A stretch of 64,000 nt of DNA from Pseudomonadota bacterium (GTDB lineage: Bacteria > Pseudomonadota > Gammaproteobacteria > Acidiferrobacterales > UBA6901): contig JAJYEX010000009.1 in NCBI GenBank assembly GCA_021785515.1, positions 62,001 through 126,000 on the forward strand, given 5' to 3'. Under the pieces are notes generated by a model. That model was not told where the DNA came from, made no database searches, and worked only from the letters and a program-made list of their open reading frames with translations. This document shows positions 27,685-37,024 of this stretch, piece after piece. The first letter of the stretch is position 1. Every line of letters starts with the position of its first letter. A program made the position numbers and the translations under genes.

Positions 27685-28338
27685 TTAGGCTGATGCAGGG
27701 GGTATGAGCCTTCTCTGGAAGCCGAAAAAGGCATTGGCGACAGCGGTCGCCTGTGGCAGCTGCAGGCAGTCGCTGCCCGGTGGTGCGGCGCACTCCGGAC
27801 AGAGAAAGACGAGGTCCCGGCAAAGATTGTCGCTGCATGGACCGACAGGGTGTGCCCGATGCCGCCACAGTACGCGGATGTGCTGCGGCACATCGTGGTC
27901 CAGGCTGCCGTCAGACCGCACTTCGCAGCGAACCTGGGCCTGGCAGATCGCGCACAGGGCTTTAATTGTGCTGGCCAGTCCCGTTAGACGCGACATGGCG
28001 AGCGCGTCGATCGCGCACATTGCATTCATCGGGCGGCGGCTCAATTCCACAGCGAAGTCGCGGTTGTCGGCGCTGAAGGGGTAGCAACCCAGACCGCCGG
28101 AAACCGGTACGATGGCGTCGAGATGACACAGGGCATGCAGTTCGGCCGGTAGGAGAAAGTCGGGGGCCGGAACCCTGCCGCTGATCCACTGTGCCAGCAC
28201 GCGTCCGTAAGCTTTGCGGATCGCAGGGTCCGCTTGGGCAATGCGCTGTTCCAGCGGGAACGTGATCTGCAGTTTGCCAAGAAACCGTAGCGTGGAGTCT
28301 TTGAGCGCGGCGCGTTCCTGCGCAGGGTGAGAAGTCAT
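27685..28338 (-). CDS. MerB-like alkylmercury lyase family protein
   Basis: This 217-residue protein resembles organomercurial lyase. The core MCAIDAL matches the catalytic C-A-L-D of MerB (Cys96 and Asp99 in the R831b enzyme). A further cysteine pair lies in LCAICQAQ, and the C-terminal GPCSDNLCRDLVFLC carries candidates for the third catalytic cysteine (Cys159). MerB cleaves the carbon-mercury bond. No merR, merA or merT is adjacent, so the natural substrate is uncertain. Chromosomal MerB relatives without mer genes are known. ATG at 28338 is preferred over 28362. Confidence 0.72.
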   Translation of the reverse strand: MTSHPAQERAALKDSTLRFLGKLQITFPLEQRIAQADPAIRKAYGRVLAQWISGRVPAPDFLLPAELHALCHLDAIVPVSGGLGCYPFSADNRDFAVELSRRPMNAMCAIDALAMSRLTGLASTIKALCAICQAQVRCEVRSDGSLDHDVPQHIRVLWRHRAHPVGPCSDNLCRDLVFLCPECAAPPGSDCLQLPQATAVANAFFGFQRRLIPPASA

Positions 28339-28408
28339 GTTAGACAATGTCCCGAGGGTCAATGTGGAAGGTCATCTGCCTTTTCAGTATTGCCGGCCAC
28401 CGGCAGGG

Positions 28409-29011
28409 CTAAGGCCAGCATGTTTGTCCCGCGCCCCTGTTGTTGGCCTCGCCGAATCGGTAGTCGACGCCCAGGAAATTCCAGCCGCGATTAGGGCCCG
28501 CGCTCCAGTGGAAAAGGACATCGGCATTGGAGATGTGCCGGTAGGCCAGCGCCCAGTGGGGCCCCAGAAGATACGCGGCGCGGATCGCAAAATTCCACCG
28601 TGTGCCGTTGATGTCGGTTTCCTTCGTCACATAAGTAACGCCCAGGTTTAGTGACAGATGCTCAATCCGGCAATGGTACCCGGCGCCGTAAAATTCATCG
28701 TGATACTGTCCGCGCCAGCCGCCTGCGAAGTAATCAAGATGCTGTCCGTTTGGCCGGTAGTTCAGAAACAGTGCCCGTGCCCCGGGAGCGAACATTACAT
28801 CGCGCCCCGCGCCAATTGCGATTACGGCACCGGCCGTGCGTACAAGCAGCAGCGGCACGAGGCACATAACAAGTCCTGTCCACGCAAGCGCACGGGTGCG
28901 ATGCGTTGCTGGTGCGGGTAGCGGGATGTGCCGGCCATTCCCGTCCCGCGGACATCGAGCGCGAGAATTCGACAGGTGCTTTATGCGCCTGTTAATAACC
29001 CTAATTGGCAT
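28409..29011 (-). CDS. PagL-like lipid A 3-O-deacylase (acyloxyacyl hydrolase family)
   Basis: The C-terminal half is an outer membrane beta-barrel with the PagL active-site motif RHISNA (His and Ser) followed by NRGWNFLGVDYRF. PagL removes the 3-O-linked acyl chain of lipid A. The hydrophobic segment ALAWTGLVMCLVPLLLVRTAGA, about residues 42-62, is the signal peptide, so the true start may lie downstream of 29011 and the first 35 residues may not be translated. The gene diverges from soeA with only 54 bp between the annotated starts. Confidence 0.75.
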   Translation of the reverse strand: MPIRVINRRIKHLSNSRARCPRDGNGRHIPLPAPATHRTRALAWTGLVMCLVPLLLVRTAGAVIAIGAGRDVMFAPGARALFLNYRPNGQHLDYFAGGWRGQYHDEFYGAGYHCRIEHLSLNLGVTYVTKETDINGTRWNFAIRAAYLLGPHWALAYRHISNADVLFHWSAGPNRGWNFLGVDYRFGEANNRGAGQTCWP

Positions 29012-29065
29012 AGAGTTTGACCACCCAATATAGTTAGCGCCAGCCTACTTGAGAAACATTCCAAA

Positions 29066-31960
29066 ATGACCATGTCGACCGATCTGCTGCGTGATTCCTG
29101 CGGGAATACAGAAACCAAGAACACAACCTGCTATATGTGCGCCTGCCGCTGTGGCATTCGTGTGCATCTGCGCGATGGCAAGGTCCGCTATATTGAAGGT
29201 AACCCCAATCACCCACTCAACAAAGGGGTAATTTGCGCCAAAGGCGCCTCCGGAATCATGAAGCAATACTCGCCGGCGCGACTTACCAAGCCGTTGCGGC
29301 GCAAATCCGGTGCCGAACGCGGCGCTGCCGAGTTCGAAGAGATCACCTGGGACGAGGCGTTTGCGCTCCTGACTGAAAGGCTTGCCCGGATCCGCTCCAG
29401 TGACCCGAAGAAATTCGCGCTGTTCACCGGTCGTGACCAGATGCAGGCGCTCACCAGCCTGTTCGCCAGACAGTTCGGGACCCCAAACTACGCGGCCCAT
29501 GGTGGCTTCTGCTCGGTTAACATGGCAGCAGGCATGATCTATACGATCGGCGGTTCGTTCTGGGAGTTCGGGGGGCCGGACCTCGACCGCGCCAAGTTGT
29601 TCTTCATGATCGGTACCGCAGAGGACCACCACTCCAATCCGCTCAAAATCGCCTTATCCAAGTTTAAGCGCAACGGCGGGCGCTTTGTGTCCGTAAACCC
29701 AGTGCGTACCGGCTATTCCGCAATTGCGGACGAGTGGGTTCCGATTAAGCCTGGTACCGACGGCGCATTGCTGCTCGCGCTGATCCACGAAATCATCCGC
29801 CAGGGGCTGTACGACCGCGATTTTGTCGTACGCTATACCAATGGCGCACAGCTTGTGGACCTTACCTCGGGCGATGCCCAGTCGGGCCTGCTGGTGCGTA
29901 CTGGCGATCCTCACGATGAGGGATGCTTCGATCCCCAAGACCAACTCTGGTGGGACAGACTCAGTGGCCAGCCGGTTAGAACCCATACTGAGGGATCCGA
30001 CCCGTACCTTCTTGGCGAGTTCCATCTGGAGGATGGTACGCCGGTTAAACCGGCGTTTCAGCTTCTCGCGGACCGCGTTAAAGATTACACCCCCGAGTGG
30101 GCTGAAGGAATAAGCGGCGTTCCGGCAGATACGATCCGCCGTCTGGCAAACGAAATGGGCGTCACCGCACGTGATCACAGGATCGAGCTGCCCATTGCCT
30201 GGACCGATTGCTGGGATGTGGAGCACGAGACGGTTACCGGTAACCCGGTCGCATTTCACGCGATGCGTGGTCTGGCGGCACATTCAAACGGTTTTCATGC
30301 CATCCGTGCGCTGTCCATCTTGATGAGCCTGCTTGGCACTATCGATCGCCCGGGCGGATTTCGCCACAAGGCGCCGTTCCCGCGGCCGATTCCACCTTGC
30401 GCCAAGACTCCCCGTGGACCGGAAGCTGTGCAGCCGGACTCGATCTTGGACGGTATGGCGCTCGGCTGGCCGGCGGAGCCGGACGATCTGTTTGTGGATC
30501 AGGCGGGCGAGGCCGTGCGTATAGACAAGGCGTTCTCCTGGGAATATCCGCTCTCTGTTCACGGCCTGATGCACAATGTCATCACTAATGCTTGGCGAGG
30601 CGACCCCTACCCGATCGACACCCTCCTCATCTTCATGTCGAACATGGCCTGGAACTCGGCCATGAACACGGTCGAAATCCGCCATATGCTCAACGACCGG
30701 CGCGAGGATGGGGAATACAAGATCCCGTTTCTCGTTGTGTGCGACGCCTTCGACTCCGAGATGGTCGCATTTGCCGATCTGGTGCTTCCGGACACGACCT
30801 ACCTCGAGCGCCACGATGTAATGAGCATGCTCGACCGGCCAATATCGGAGTTCGACGGTCCGGTCGACTCGGTGCGTGTGCCGGTGGTGCCGCCAACCGG
30901 CCAGTGCCGTCCCTTCCAGGAGGTGCTGATTGAGCTGGCGTCGCGCCTGGGTCTTCCAGCGTTCGTGAATACCGACGGTACCAGGAAATTCCGCGATTAC
31001 CCGGAATTCATCGTCAACTACGAAACCGAACCCGGTTCGGGGATAGGCTTTCTTGCGGGCTGGCGCGGTGCCGGGGGTGAGAAGTTCATGAAAGGTGAAC
31101 CCAACCCGCGCCAATGGGAAATGTACGAAAATAACAACTGCGTCTACCATTACCGGTTGCCGCGCTCGTACCAATATCTGCGCAACTGGAACAAGGGTTA
31201 TCTGGAGTGGGCGCAGCGTCATCGTCTTACCCGCTATGCCGAGCCCATACTGATCCAGCTCTATTCAGAGGTGCTGCAGAAATTCCGTCTGGCGGCCCAG
31301 GGCCATACGTCCGGAAAACAACCGCCGGAACGCCTGCGGTCGCGGATCGCAACGTACTTCGATCCTCTGCCGTTTTACCATGAGCCACTGGAGTCCCAGC
31401 TCACGGATCGCCAAAAATATCCGCTGAACGCCGTCACCCAGCGGCCCATGGCCATGTATCATTCCTGGGATTCCCAGAACGCGTGGCTGCGCCAGATACA
31501 TGCCCACAACTATCTCTACCTCAACCCTCGGCTGGCAACGCAGGAAGGGTTACACGACGGGGACTGGGTGTGGGTGGAGTCAATGTGGGGACGGGTGCGC
31601 TGCATGTGCCGCTTCAGCGAGGCGGTCGAGCCGGGTACGGTGTGGACCTGGAACGCCATCGGTAAAGCAGCCGGCGCCTGGAATCTCGAGCCGGGGGCAA
31701 ATGAGGCGCAGAAGGGTTTTCTCCTGAACCACCTGATCTCCGAGGAGCTGCCCGCTGCCGCTGACGGGAGGCGTCTGTCCAATTCGGATCCGGTCACCGG
31801 TCAAGCCGGCTGGTACGACGTGCGGGTGCGCGTATACAAGGCAGCACCTGGAGAGCCGCAGCAAAGCTTCCCCCAGTTCCAGCCGACTGCCACGCCACCC
31901 GGTGTTGGACAGAGACGGCCATGGCTGGCTTATTTTGCAGGCGGGAGGAAGAAGTCATGA
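29066..31960 (+). CDS. soeA: Sulfite-oxidising molybdoenzyme catalytic subunit SoeA
   Basis: This 964-residue molybdopterin oxidoreductase has an N-terminal 4Fe-4S motif (CYMCACRCG and a fourth cysteine in GVICAKG) and the C-terminal molydopterin-dinucleotide domain (LYLNPRLATQEGLHDGDWVWVES). No Tat signal is present, so it is cytoplasmic, as known for SoeABC, which oxidises sulfite to sulfate and feeds electrons to the quinone pool. The next genes encode matching FeS and membrane subunits, which makes the assignment strong. The stop overlaps the soeB start (ATGA at 31957-31960). PSR/DMSO reductase relatives are the alternative. Confidence 0.9.
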   Translation: MTMSTDLLRDSCGNTETKNTTCYMCACRCGIRVHLRDGKVRYIEGNPNHPLNKGVICAKGASGIMKQYSPARLTKPLRRKSGAERGAAEFEEITWDEAFALLTERLARIRSSDPKKFALFTGRDQMQALTSLFARQFGTPNYAAHGGFCSVNMAAGMIYTIGGSFWEFGGPDLDRAKLFFMIGTAEDHHSNPLKIALSKFKRNGGRFVSVNPVRTGYSAIADEWVPIKPGTDGALLLALIHEIIRQGLYDRDFVVRYTNGAQLVDLTSGDAQSGLLVRTGDPHDEGCFDPQDQLWWDRLSGQPVRTHTEGSDPYLLGEFHLEDGTPVKPAFQLLADRVKDYTPEWAEGISGVPADTIRRLANEMGVTARDHRIELPIAWTDCWDVEHETVTGNPVAFHAMRGLAAHSNGFHAIRALSILMSLLGTIDRPGGFRHKAPFPRPIPPCAKTPRGPEAVQPDSILDGMALGWPAEPDDLFVDQAGEAVRIDKAFSWEYPLSVHGLMHNVITNAWRGDPYPIDTLLIFMSNMAWNSAMNTVEIRHMLNDRREDGEYKIPFLVVCDAFDSEMVAFADLVLPDTTYLERHDVMSMLDRPISEFDGPVDSVRVPVVPPTGQCRPFQEVLIELASRLGLPAFVNTDGTRKFRDYPEFIVNYETEPGSGIGFLAGWRGAGGEKFMKGEPNPRQWEMYENNNCVYHYRLPRSYQYLRNWNKGYLEWAQRHRLTRYAEPILIQLYSEVLQKFRLAAQGHTSGKQPPERLRSRIATYFDPLPFYHEPLESQLTDRQKYPLNAVTQRPMAMYHSWDSQNAWLRQIHAHNYLYLNPRLATQEGLHDGDWVWVESMWGRVRCMCRFSEAVEPGTVWTWNAIGKAAGAWNLEPGANEAQKGFLLNHLISEELPAAADGRRLSNSDPVTGQAGWYDVRVRVYKAAPGEPQQSFPQFQPTATPPGVGQRRPWLAYFAGGRKKS

Positions 31961-32688
31961 CCCAGCTTGCTCTCGTAATTGATCTCAACGTGTGTGTGGG
32001 CTGTCATGCCTGCGTTACCAGCTGCAAGGAATGGAACACTTCCGGAGCGGCCGGATACATGTCAGACGACAGGCCCTATGGTGCTGATCCTACCGGGACT
32101 TTCTTTAACCGTGTCCAGACCTTCGAGGTAGGGGAGTTCCCGCGCACCGAAACAGTCCATTTTCCGAAATCCTGCCTGCATTGTGAGGAGCCGCCATGCG
32201 TGCCTGTATGTCCTACCGGAGCCAGCTACAAGCGACCGGAGGACGGAATTGTGCTCGTCGACTATGACAAGTGCATCGGCTGCAAGTACTGCTCCTGGGC
32301 CTGCCCATACGGAGCACGGGAAATCGACCAGCATCAGAAGGTCATGAAGAAATGTACCCTGTGTGTGGACCGCATCTACGACCAGACCCTGCCGGAGGCC
32401 CAGCGCAAGCCAGCATGCGTGCTGGCCTGCCCTGCCAATGCGCGTCTGTTCGGCGATGTGCACGACCCGGATTCGCAGGTGTCGGTCGCCATCCGCGAAT
32501 CCGGTGGTTATGCGCTGATGCCCGAGTGGGGCACGAAACCGGCGAACCACTATCTGCCGAGGCGCAAGACGCGCATGAAGATCCATGATGACGAACTGAT
32601 CCGCGCGTCCAACCCGCTCAAGAAGGAGGGCAAGCGTCCAAAGCCGCCGATTACCGACCCGTCGCTGGATGATGTAACCAGCTGGTGA
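31957..32688 (+). CDS. soeB: Sulfite-oxidising complex iron-sulfur subunit SoeB
   Basis: This 243-residue ferredoxin-type subunit has four cysteine groups: CVGCHACVTSC, CLHCEEPPCVPVCP, CIGCKYCSWACPYG and CTLCVDRI with CVLACP. It should carry four FeS clusters and transfer electrons from SoeA to the membrane subunit. The ATG overlaps the soeA stop and has GGGAGGAA upstream. It is cytoplasmic. A start at 31921 is less likely because it lies inside soeA. Confidence 0.92.
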   Translation: MTQLALVIDLNVCVGCHACVTSCKEWNTSGAAGYMSDDRPYGADPTGTFFNRVQTFEVGEFPRTETVHFPKSCLHCEEPPCVPVCPTGASYKRPEDGIVLVDYDKCIGCKYCSWACPYGAREIDQHQKVMKKCTLCVDRIYDQTLPEAQRKPACVLACPANARLFGDVHDPDSQVSVAIRESGGYALMPEWGTKPANHYLPRRKTRMKIHDDELIRASNPLKKEGKRPKPPITDPSLDDVTSW

Positions 32689-32772
32689 GTCTCAGGCGAG
32701 AACGGTGTCTGGCCGGCAGGTTGTGCGGCCAGGCGATTACTTGAAAAGTCTGCCATTGCCATTGGAGTCTGC

Positions 32773-33750
32773 ATGCGTCCAGCGTTTTCCGTAGTGCTTC
32801 TGACGACCCTCATCGGCGCGGGGCAGGGATTTTTCCTTGCCTTGTTCACAACGGAGGTATATGCCACCGTCGGGCTGTTGCCGGCCCAGGTCTCCTCGTT
32901 TTTTGTCCGCGGTAGCATCATCGCCGTGGTATTTCTGTGTGCGGGGCTTGTGGCGTCATTCTTCCATCTCGGCCACCCGGAGCGGGCCTGGCGGGCCGCC
33001 ACGAAGTGGCGCACGTCATGGTTATCGCGCGAAGTGATCGCGCTGCCCGCCGCGATCGCAACCATTTTCGCGTACGGCCTCGCCCACTATCTGCACTGGA
33101 CTGCGGTGTTGCCCGATGTGCACGGCGTCCCGCATGACATCGTGCCGCTCGTCGTCGGCGCAGTTGCGGTGGTGGCGACGTTCCTGCTGTTTCTGTGCAC
33201 CGGCATGATCTACGCCTGTGTGCGGTTTCTGCAGGAGTGGGCGACTTGGCTCACGGTCGTGAATTACCTGCTCTTCGGTGCGGCGTCGGGATTCGTCCTG
33301 GCAAGCGGCTACAGTGCCTATCAGGCACCGGGGCTGGAAGGATTTCTGGTGGAATGGGCGACTGTCATCATGGGCGCGGCGCTTGTGACGCGTTCGGCCT
33401 CCCTGATCCGCAATGCCCGCATTCGCCACAAGTCCTCACTGCAGACGGCAATTGGCGTGCGGCATGCCAAGATTTCCCAGATGGCGCAAGGGTCAATGGG
33501 TGGATCGTTCAACACCCGTGAGTTCTTCCACGGTGTCACGCCGGGGTTTATGCGCTCACTGAAGTGGGTATTTCTGCTGCTGGTGTTCCCGCTTCCGGCC
33601 CTGTTGCTGTGGGCCGGGCTGCTGCGCAGAACGCCGGCTCTCGTTGTGCTGGCCTTTGTCGTACAGTATCTCGGACTCCTGGTGGAGCGCTGGTTCTTCT
33701 TTGCGCAAGCAAACCACCCCCAGAATCTGTACTACCAGGTGGTGTCCTGA
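32773..33750 (+). CDS. soeC: Membrane anchor subunit SoeC (DmsC family)
   Basis: This 325-residue polytopic protein, with about eight helices, matches the DmsC/SoeC group: LLTTLIGAGQGFFLALF at the N-terminus, FFHLGHPERAWRAATKWRTSWLSREV, and the C-terminal VERWFFFAQANHPQNLYYQ. It anchors SoeAB to the cytoplasmic side of the inner membrane and passes electrons to quinone. GGAG precedes the ATG. It follows soeB by 84 bp and completes the operon. Confidence 0.9.
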   Translation: MRPAFSVVLLTTLIGAGQGFFLALFTTEVYATVGLLPAQVSSFFVRGSIIAVVFLCAGLVASFFHLGHPERAWRAATKWRTSWLSREVIALPAAIATIFAYGLAHYLHWTAVLPDVHGVPHDIVPLVVGAVAVVATFLLFLCTGMIYACVRFLQEWATWLTVVNYLLFGAASGFVLASGYSAYQAPGLEGFLVEWATVIMGAALVTRSASLIRNARIRHKSSLQTAIGVRHAKISQMAQGSMGGSFNTREFFHGVTPGFMRSLKWVFLLLVFPLPALLLWAGLLRRTPALVVLAFVVQYLGLLVERWFFFAQANHPQNLYYQVVS

Positions 33751-33857
33751 CCGGCCGCCAGGACCCGGGCCGGGCACGGCCTGGATGTCTCCCGCTGGCA
33801 CTGGGCATGGCTTCTAAACGGCAACAGGCAGGGCAAGAGCGCCGGGGGTCGCCCTGT

Positions 33858-36245
33858 CTAGATGTTGCCGTAGGGTGCGCGCGCGCGAGTGCTGTCGCCG
33901 CCCAGGATTTCTTCGAGTGGCCGGGGGTTCGCTATGGCGAAACCCTGGGCGTAATCGACGCCGATCCGCCCCAGGGTGGTGATGACGGTCTGGGTTTCCG
34001 CGAATCCAGCGATTGTGCTGATGCCGGCAGCGTGGATGATGTGGTTAGCAGCCTCCACCAAGGACCGGGCATAGTCATCATGTCCAATGTCCTTGATGAA
34101 TCCCCCGCTTAGCTTCAGGTAATCCAGCTTAAGCTCCCGGATCTGCAGAAAGGAATTAAGGCCGCTACCGAAGTTGTCCAGGGCAAAGCCGCATCCCAGG
34201 TTGCGCAAGGCTGTTATCAGGCGGATGGCCTGTTCGGGATTGGCCAAGGCCGCCGTTTCGCTGATCTCAAAGCATACCCACTCGGGTGCAACACCGCTTG
34301 ATGTGAATTCGTTGACGACGTAATCAAGGAAGTCATCGTCGCACAGCGACTGTCCCGAGAGGTTGATTGCGAATTTCCCGTTGTTGTCCGCGGGGCATGA
34401 CGTCTGAAGCGTGCCAAGCACCGCACGGATCACCCATCGGTCTATTTGGGGCATAAGTCCGTATCGTTCCGCGGCAGGCACGAACGCCACCGGAGGAAGG
34501 AGCGCACCGCTGTCGTCCTGCAGCCGAAGCAGCATCTCGTGATATGCAACGGGAGTGTCGGTCTGTCCCACGGCGATGACCGGCTGACAGAACAGCCGGA
34601 AATGGTTCTGCTCCATGGCGCGCTTGAGTCGTGACACCCAACGCATCTCTGCATGGCGCTGGCGGAGCGCGTCGTCTCCGGGCCGGTATGCGTGAACTCG
34701 GTTGCGACCAGCATCCTTGGCCGCATAACAGGCGACATCGGCAGCACTCATGATTTCGGCTATATCGGACGCGCCGGGCGAAACGGGAACAACGCCGATA
34801 CTTACGCCAACATCGAAGCTATGGTGTTGCCAGGTGAAGCGCAGACTTTGGGTATTGTGGAGCAGGTCCTCGGCAATCTGCATCGCAAGTTCCAGATCGC
34901 AGTTCCGTAACAGTATTCCAAACTCGTCTCCGCCAAGTCGGGCTATCACGTCCGACTCACGGGTGCACCCGCGCAGTATCGCGCTGAAACGGCGCAGAAG
35001 CTCATCACCGGCAGCATGTCCGCAGGTATCGTTGACAACCTTGAACTGATCCATGTCCAAAAAACACAGCGCATGTCCGCGATCATCCCGACCAGTATTT
35101 TCCAGCGCAAGCTGCAGCTGTCGCTCGAATTCGTGGCGATTGCTCAATCCGGTGAGTGCGTCGTGAGTGGCCTGGTAGGAAAGCTGGCGTGCCGTCCGGC
35201 GCTCATGCCCAATGTCATGAAAAACCATGATCGCCCCCACCAGAATACCGTTGCGGTCATGTATCGGGGATACCGATGGCGATATGTCGAGCTCATGTCC
35301 ATCAGGACAAACCATGACGAGGTGCTCAATATTGTTGACCGCAACGCCTTCCCGTAGGCAGCGGTCCACCGGATTGTCGGTCGGCTGGTGCGTATTTTCA
35401 TCGACCAGGTACATCACCTTGTCTATCGGACGTCCGATCGCATCGAACAGCCGCGTGCCGGTCAAGGATTCCGCTACTGGATTCATGTACTCCACTGATT
35501 TCAGGCTGTCGGTCGTGATCACAGCGTCGCCAATGGAATGCAGCGTAACCTCGGCGCGCTCCTTTTCGGCGAAAAGCGCCGACTGGGACTGCCGCACGTC
35601 CGAGAGGGCATCACGCAGCGCCTGCTGCTGTGCGACACTGAAATCGAGGGCCCGGTTTATGAAGCCAGCCAAAAAGCCGAATTCGTCGTCGCGGTTGTCA
35701 TCGAACCGGACCGACGTCTCACCCCGACTGAAAGCGCGGGCCGCGGAAACCATATGCTCGAAAGGCCGCGAAAGGATGCGGCCAAGCACCCACTGCAACA
35801 CCGCGCCAAACAGCAGCGTAATAATTCCCATGGATACGAGTATGTGTCGTCGTGCCGTTGCCACGGATCGGGAGAGAGGCGGTTCGTAAGTCGTAACATA
35901 GGCGCTCGACGTCTGCCCTTCCTTTCCGACGCCGGCATAGCCGACGATGCGGGATAGCTGGGTCAGTCCGGGTCCCGTGCTTCCGGTTGACACGGATTTG
36001 GTGGCAACGTGGATGCGCGCGCCCGCCACACCGCTTTGGCGCCGGAGTTGCCGGGCGAGCGTTTTCAGATCAGCTGCTGACGGGTGTGGGTGGTGAAGAA
36101 GATATTGCTGCAGAGCGTAGGCAAAGTGATCAGCCCGCATCTGTTCATGGATGCCGATCTCGTGTTTCAGGCCGCGCAGCAGCAGCAGCGTCACTGAAAT
36201 GCCGATGAGGATCATTCCCCAGAAGACCAGCCCTGTGATTTTCAT
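33858..36245 (-). CDS. Membrane GGDEF/EAL protein with HAMP and PAS domains; EAL degenerate
   Basis: This is a protein of about 795 residues. It has an N-terminal membrane helix, a periplasmic segment, a second helix, a HAMP region (VLGRILSRPFEHMVSAARAFSRGE), a PAS domain, GGDEF and EAL. The GGDEF site is intact (ARLGGDEFGILL), so diguanylate cyclase activity is likely. The EAL site is altered: EML replaces EAL, LDNFGSG replaces LDDFGSG, LKLSG replaces LKIDG, and AGFAE replaces AEFVE. This suggests a non-catalytic or c-di-GMP-binding EAL. ATG at 36245 (MKITGLVFW) fits a membrane start. A DUF2892-type gene precedes it. Confidence 0.9.
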   Translation of the reverse strand: MKITGLVFWGMILIGISVTLLLLRGLKHEIGIHEQMRADHFAYALQQYLLHHPHPSAADLKTLARQLRRQSGVAGARIHVATKSVSTGSTGPGLTQLSRIVGYAGVGKEGQTSSAYVTTYEPPLSRSVATARRHILVSMGIITLLFGAVLQWVLGRILSRPFEHMVSAARAFSRGETSVRFDDNRDDEFGFLAGFINRALDFSVAQQQALRDALSDVRQSQSALFAEKERAEVTLHSIGDAVITTDSLKSVEYMNPVAESLTGTRLFDAIGRPIDKVMYLVDENTHQPTDNPVDRCLREGVAVNNIEHLVMVCPDGHELDISPSVSPIHDRNGILVGAIMVFHDIGHERRTARQLSYQATHDALTGLSNRHEFERQLQLALENTGRDDRGHALCFLDMDQFKVVNDTCGHAAGDELLRRFSAILRGCTRESDVIARLGGDEFGILLRNCDLELAMQIAEDLLHNTQSLRFTWQHHSFDVGVSIGVVPVSPGASDIAEIMSAADVACYAAKDAGRNRVHAYRPGDDALRQRHAEMRWVSRLKRAMEQNHFRLFCQPVIAVGQTDTPVAYHEMLLRLQDDSGALLPPVAFVPAAERYGLMPQIDRWVIRAVLGTLQTSCPADNNGKFAINLSGQSLCDDDFLDYVVNEFTSSGVAPEWVCFEISETAALANPEQAIRLITALRNLGCGFALDNFGSGLNSFLQIRELKLDYLKLSGGFIKDIGHDDYARSLVEAANHIIHAAGISTIAGFAETQTVITTLGRIGVDYAQGFAIANPRPLEEILGGDSTRARAPYGNI

Positions 36246-36301
36246 CGACAGCGTGGATCTTCCGGGGCCCCGGAAATCGTCAGCCCGGTTATCGGCGCCG
36301 G

Positions 36302-36697
36302 CTATTTTAGGCCAGCCCATCTGAGGCAAGTGACCATGGGGCAGACACCGCTCAGCCCTGAGCCAAAAAATGCAAAGCCCACAAACCATGGCAGGAACCA
36401 CAGCTGCTTGACGAACAGCAAGCTCCCGCAGATCAGAATCACAGCAGCAAAAATGGACAGTACCCGTTCCGCGTCGAGATAAAATCTGGAAGGCTGCGAC
36501 GCCGGCACCGCTGGCTGCGGGTCAGTATGGGTCCCCTCACCCCGGCGCGGTTGCGATTTCAAGCCCAAGATGCCCCATGGCGTTACGCCTCGGAACAGGG
36601 ACAACGCAATCAGTCCGTAGATGACGCTGTGCAGGTCGAAATACAAGGCTACGAGGAGAGCCACCGAAAAAGTGAAACGAAACGTGCGTTCAGTCAT
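36302..36697 (-). CDS. Small membrane protein, DUF2892/YgaP-like
   Basis: This 131-residue protein has two membrane regions: FTFSVALLVALYFDLHSVIYGLIALSLF at the N-terminus, and a C-terminal half ILSIFAAVILICGSLLF-like followed by FFGSGLSGVCPMVTCLRWAGLK. The ending GLSGVCPM is typical of the DUF2892 inner membrane domain also found in YgaP rhodanese proteins. ATG at 36697 is chosen because upstream residues lack conservation. It lies 56 bp upstream of the GGDEF/EAL gene and may be co-transcribed. Function unknown. Confidence 0.75.
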   Translation of the reverse strand: MTERTFRFTFSVALLVALYFDLHSVIYGLIALSLFRGVTPWGILGLKSQPRRGEGTHTDPQPAVPASQPSRFYLDAERVLSIFAAVILICGSLLFVKQLWFLPWFVGFAFFGSGLSGVCPMVTCLRWAGLK

Positions 36698-37024
36698 GAC
36701 GGTCCTTGGCCGGCACAGTGTAATCACAGCCGTACTGCGGCTGTACAGGGGGTCGCTGTGGCGATCCGCCCCCGAGGCGGTCACCGGAATCCTGTCGTCA
36801 AGTGTCCCGAGATTGCATGGGGCAGTTGTACGGAAAGACATTGCAATAAATGTGCCCAAGTGGTGAAAAAATCTTCCCGGGTTTTTCATATGGTTACGTC
36901 GACTCCAGCGATGAGCTGCCGTCACTCGGCTGAAAACTTTTGCGCGTTCCGGTAAAGTCGCCGTTTTTGGGCAGCGCACGACCGCTCGTGGCGGTCGCCG
37001 CTAAGCAGCAGACTGAGGAAAACC
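36698..37024. other. Divergent promoter region upstream of rpe
   Basis: This 327-bp region separates the DUF2892-type gene from rpe and must carry both promoters. No coding sequence with family support was found. The stretch near 36838-36900 is the most AT-rich part. No riboswitch or RNA gene was recognised. Confidence 0.4.
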
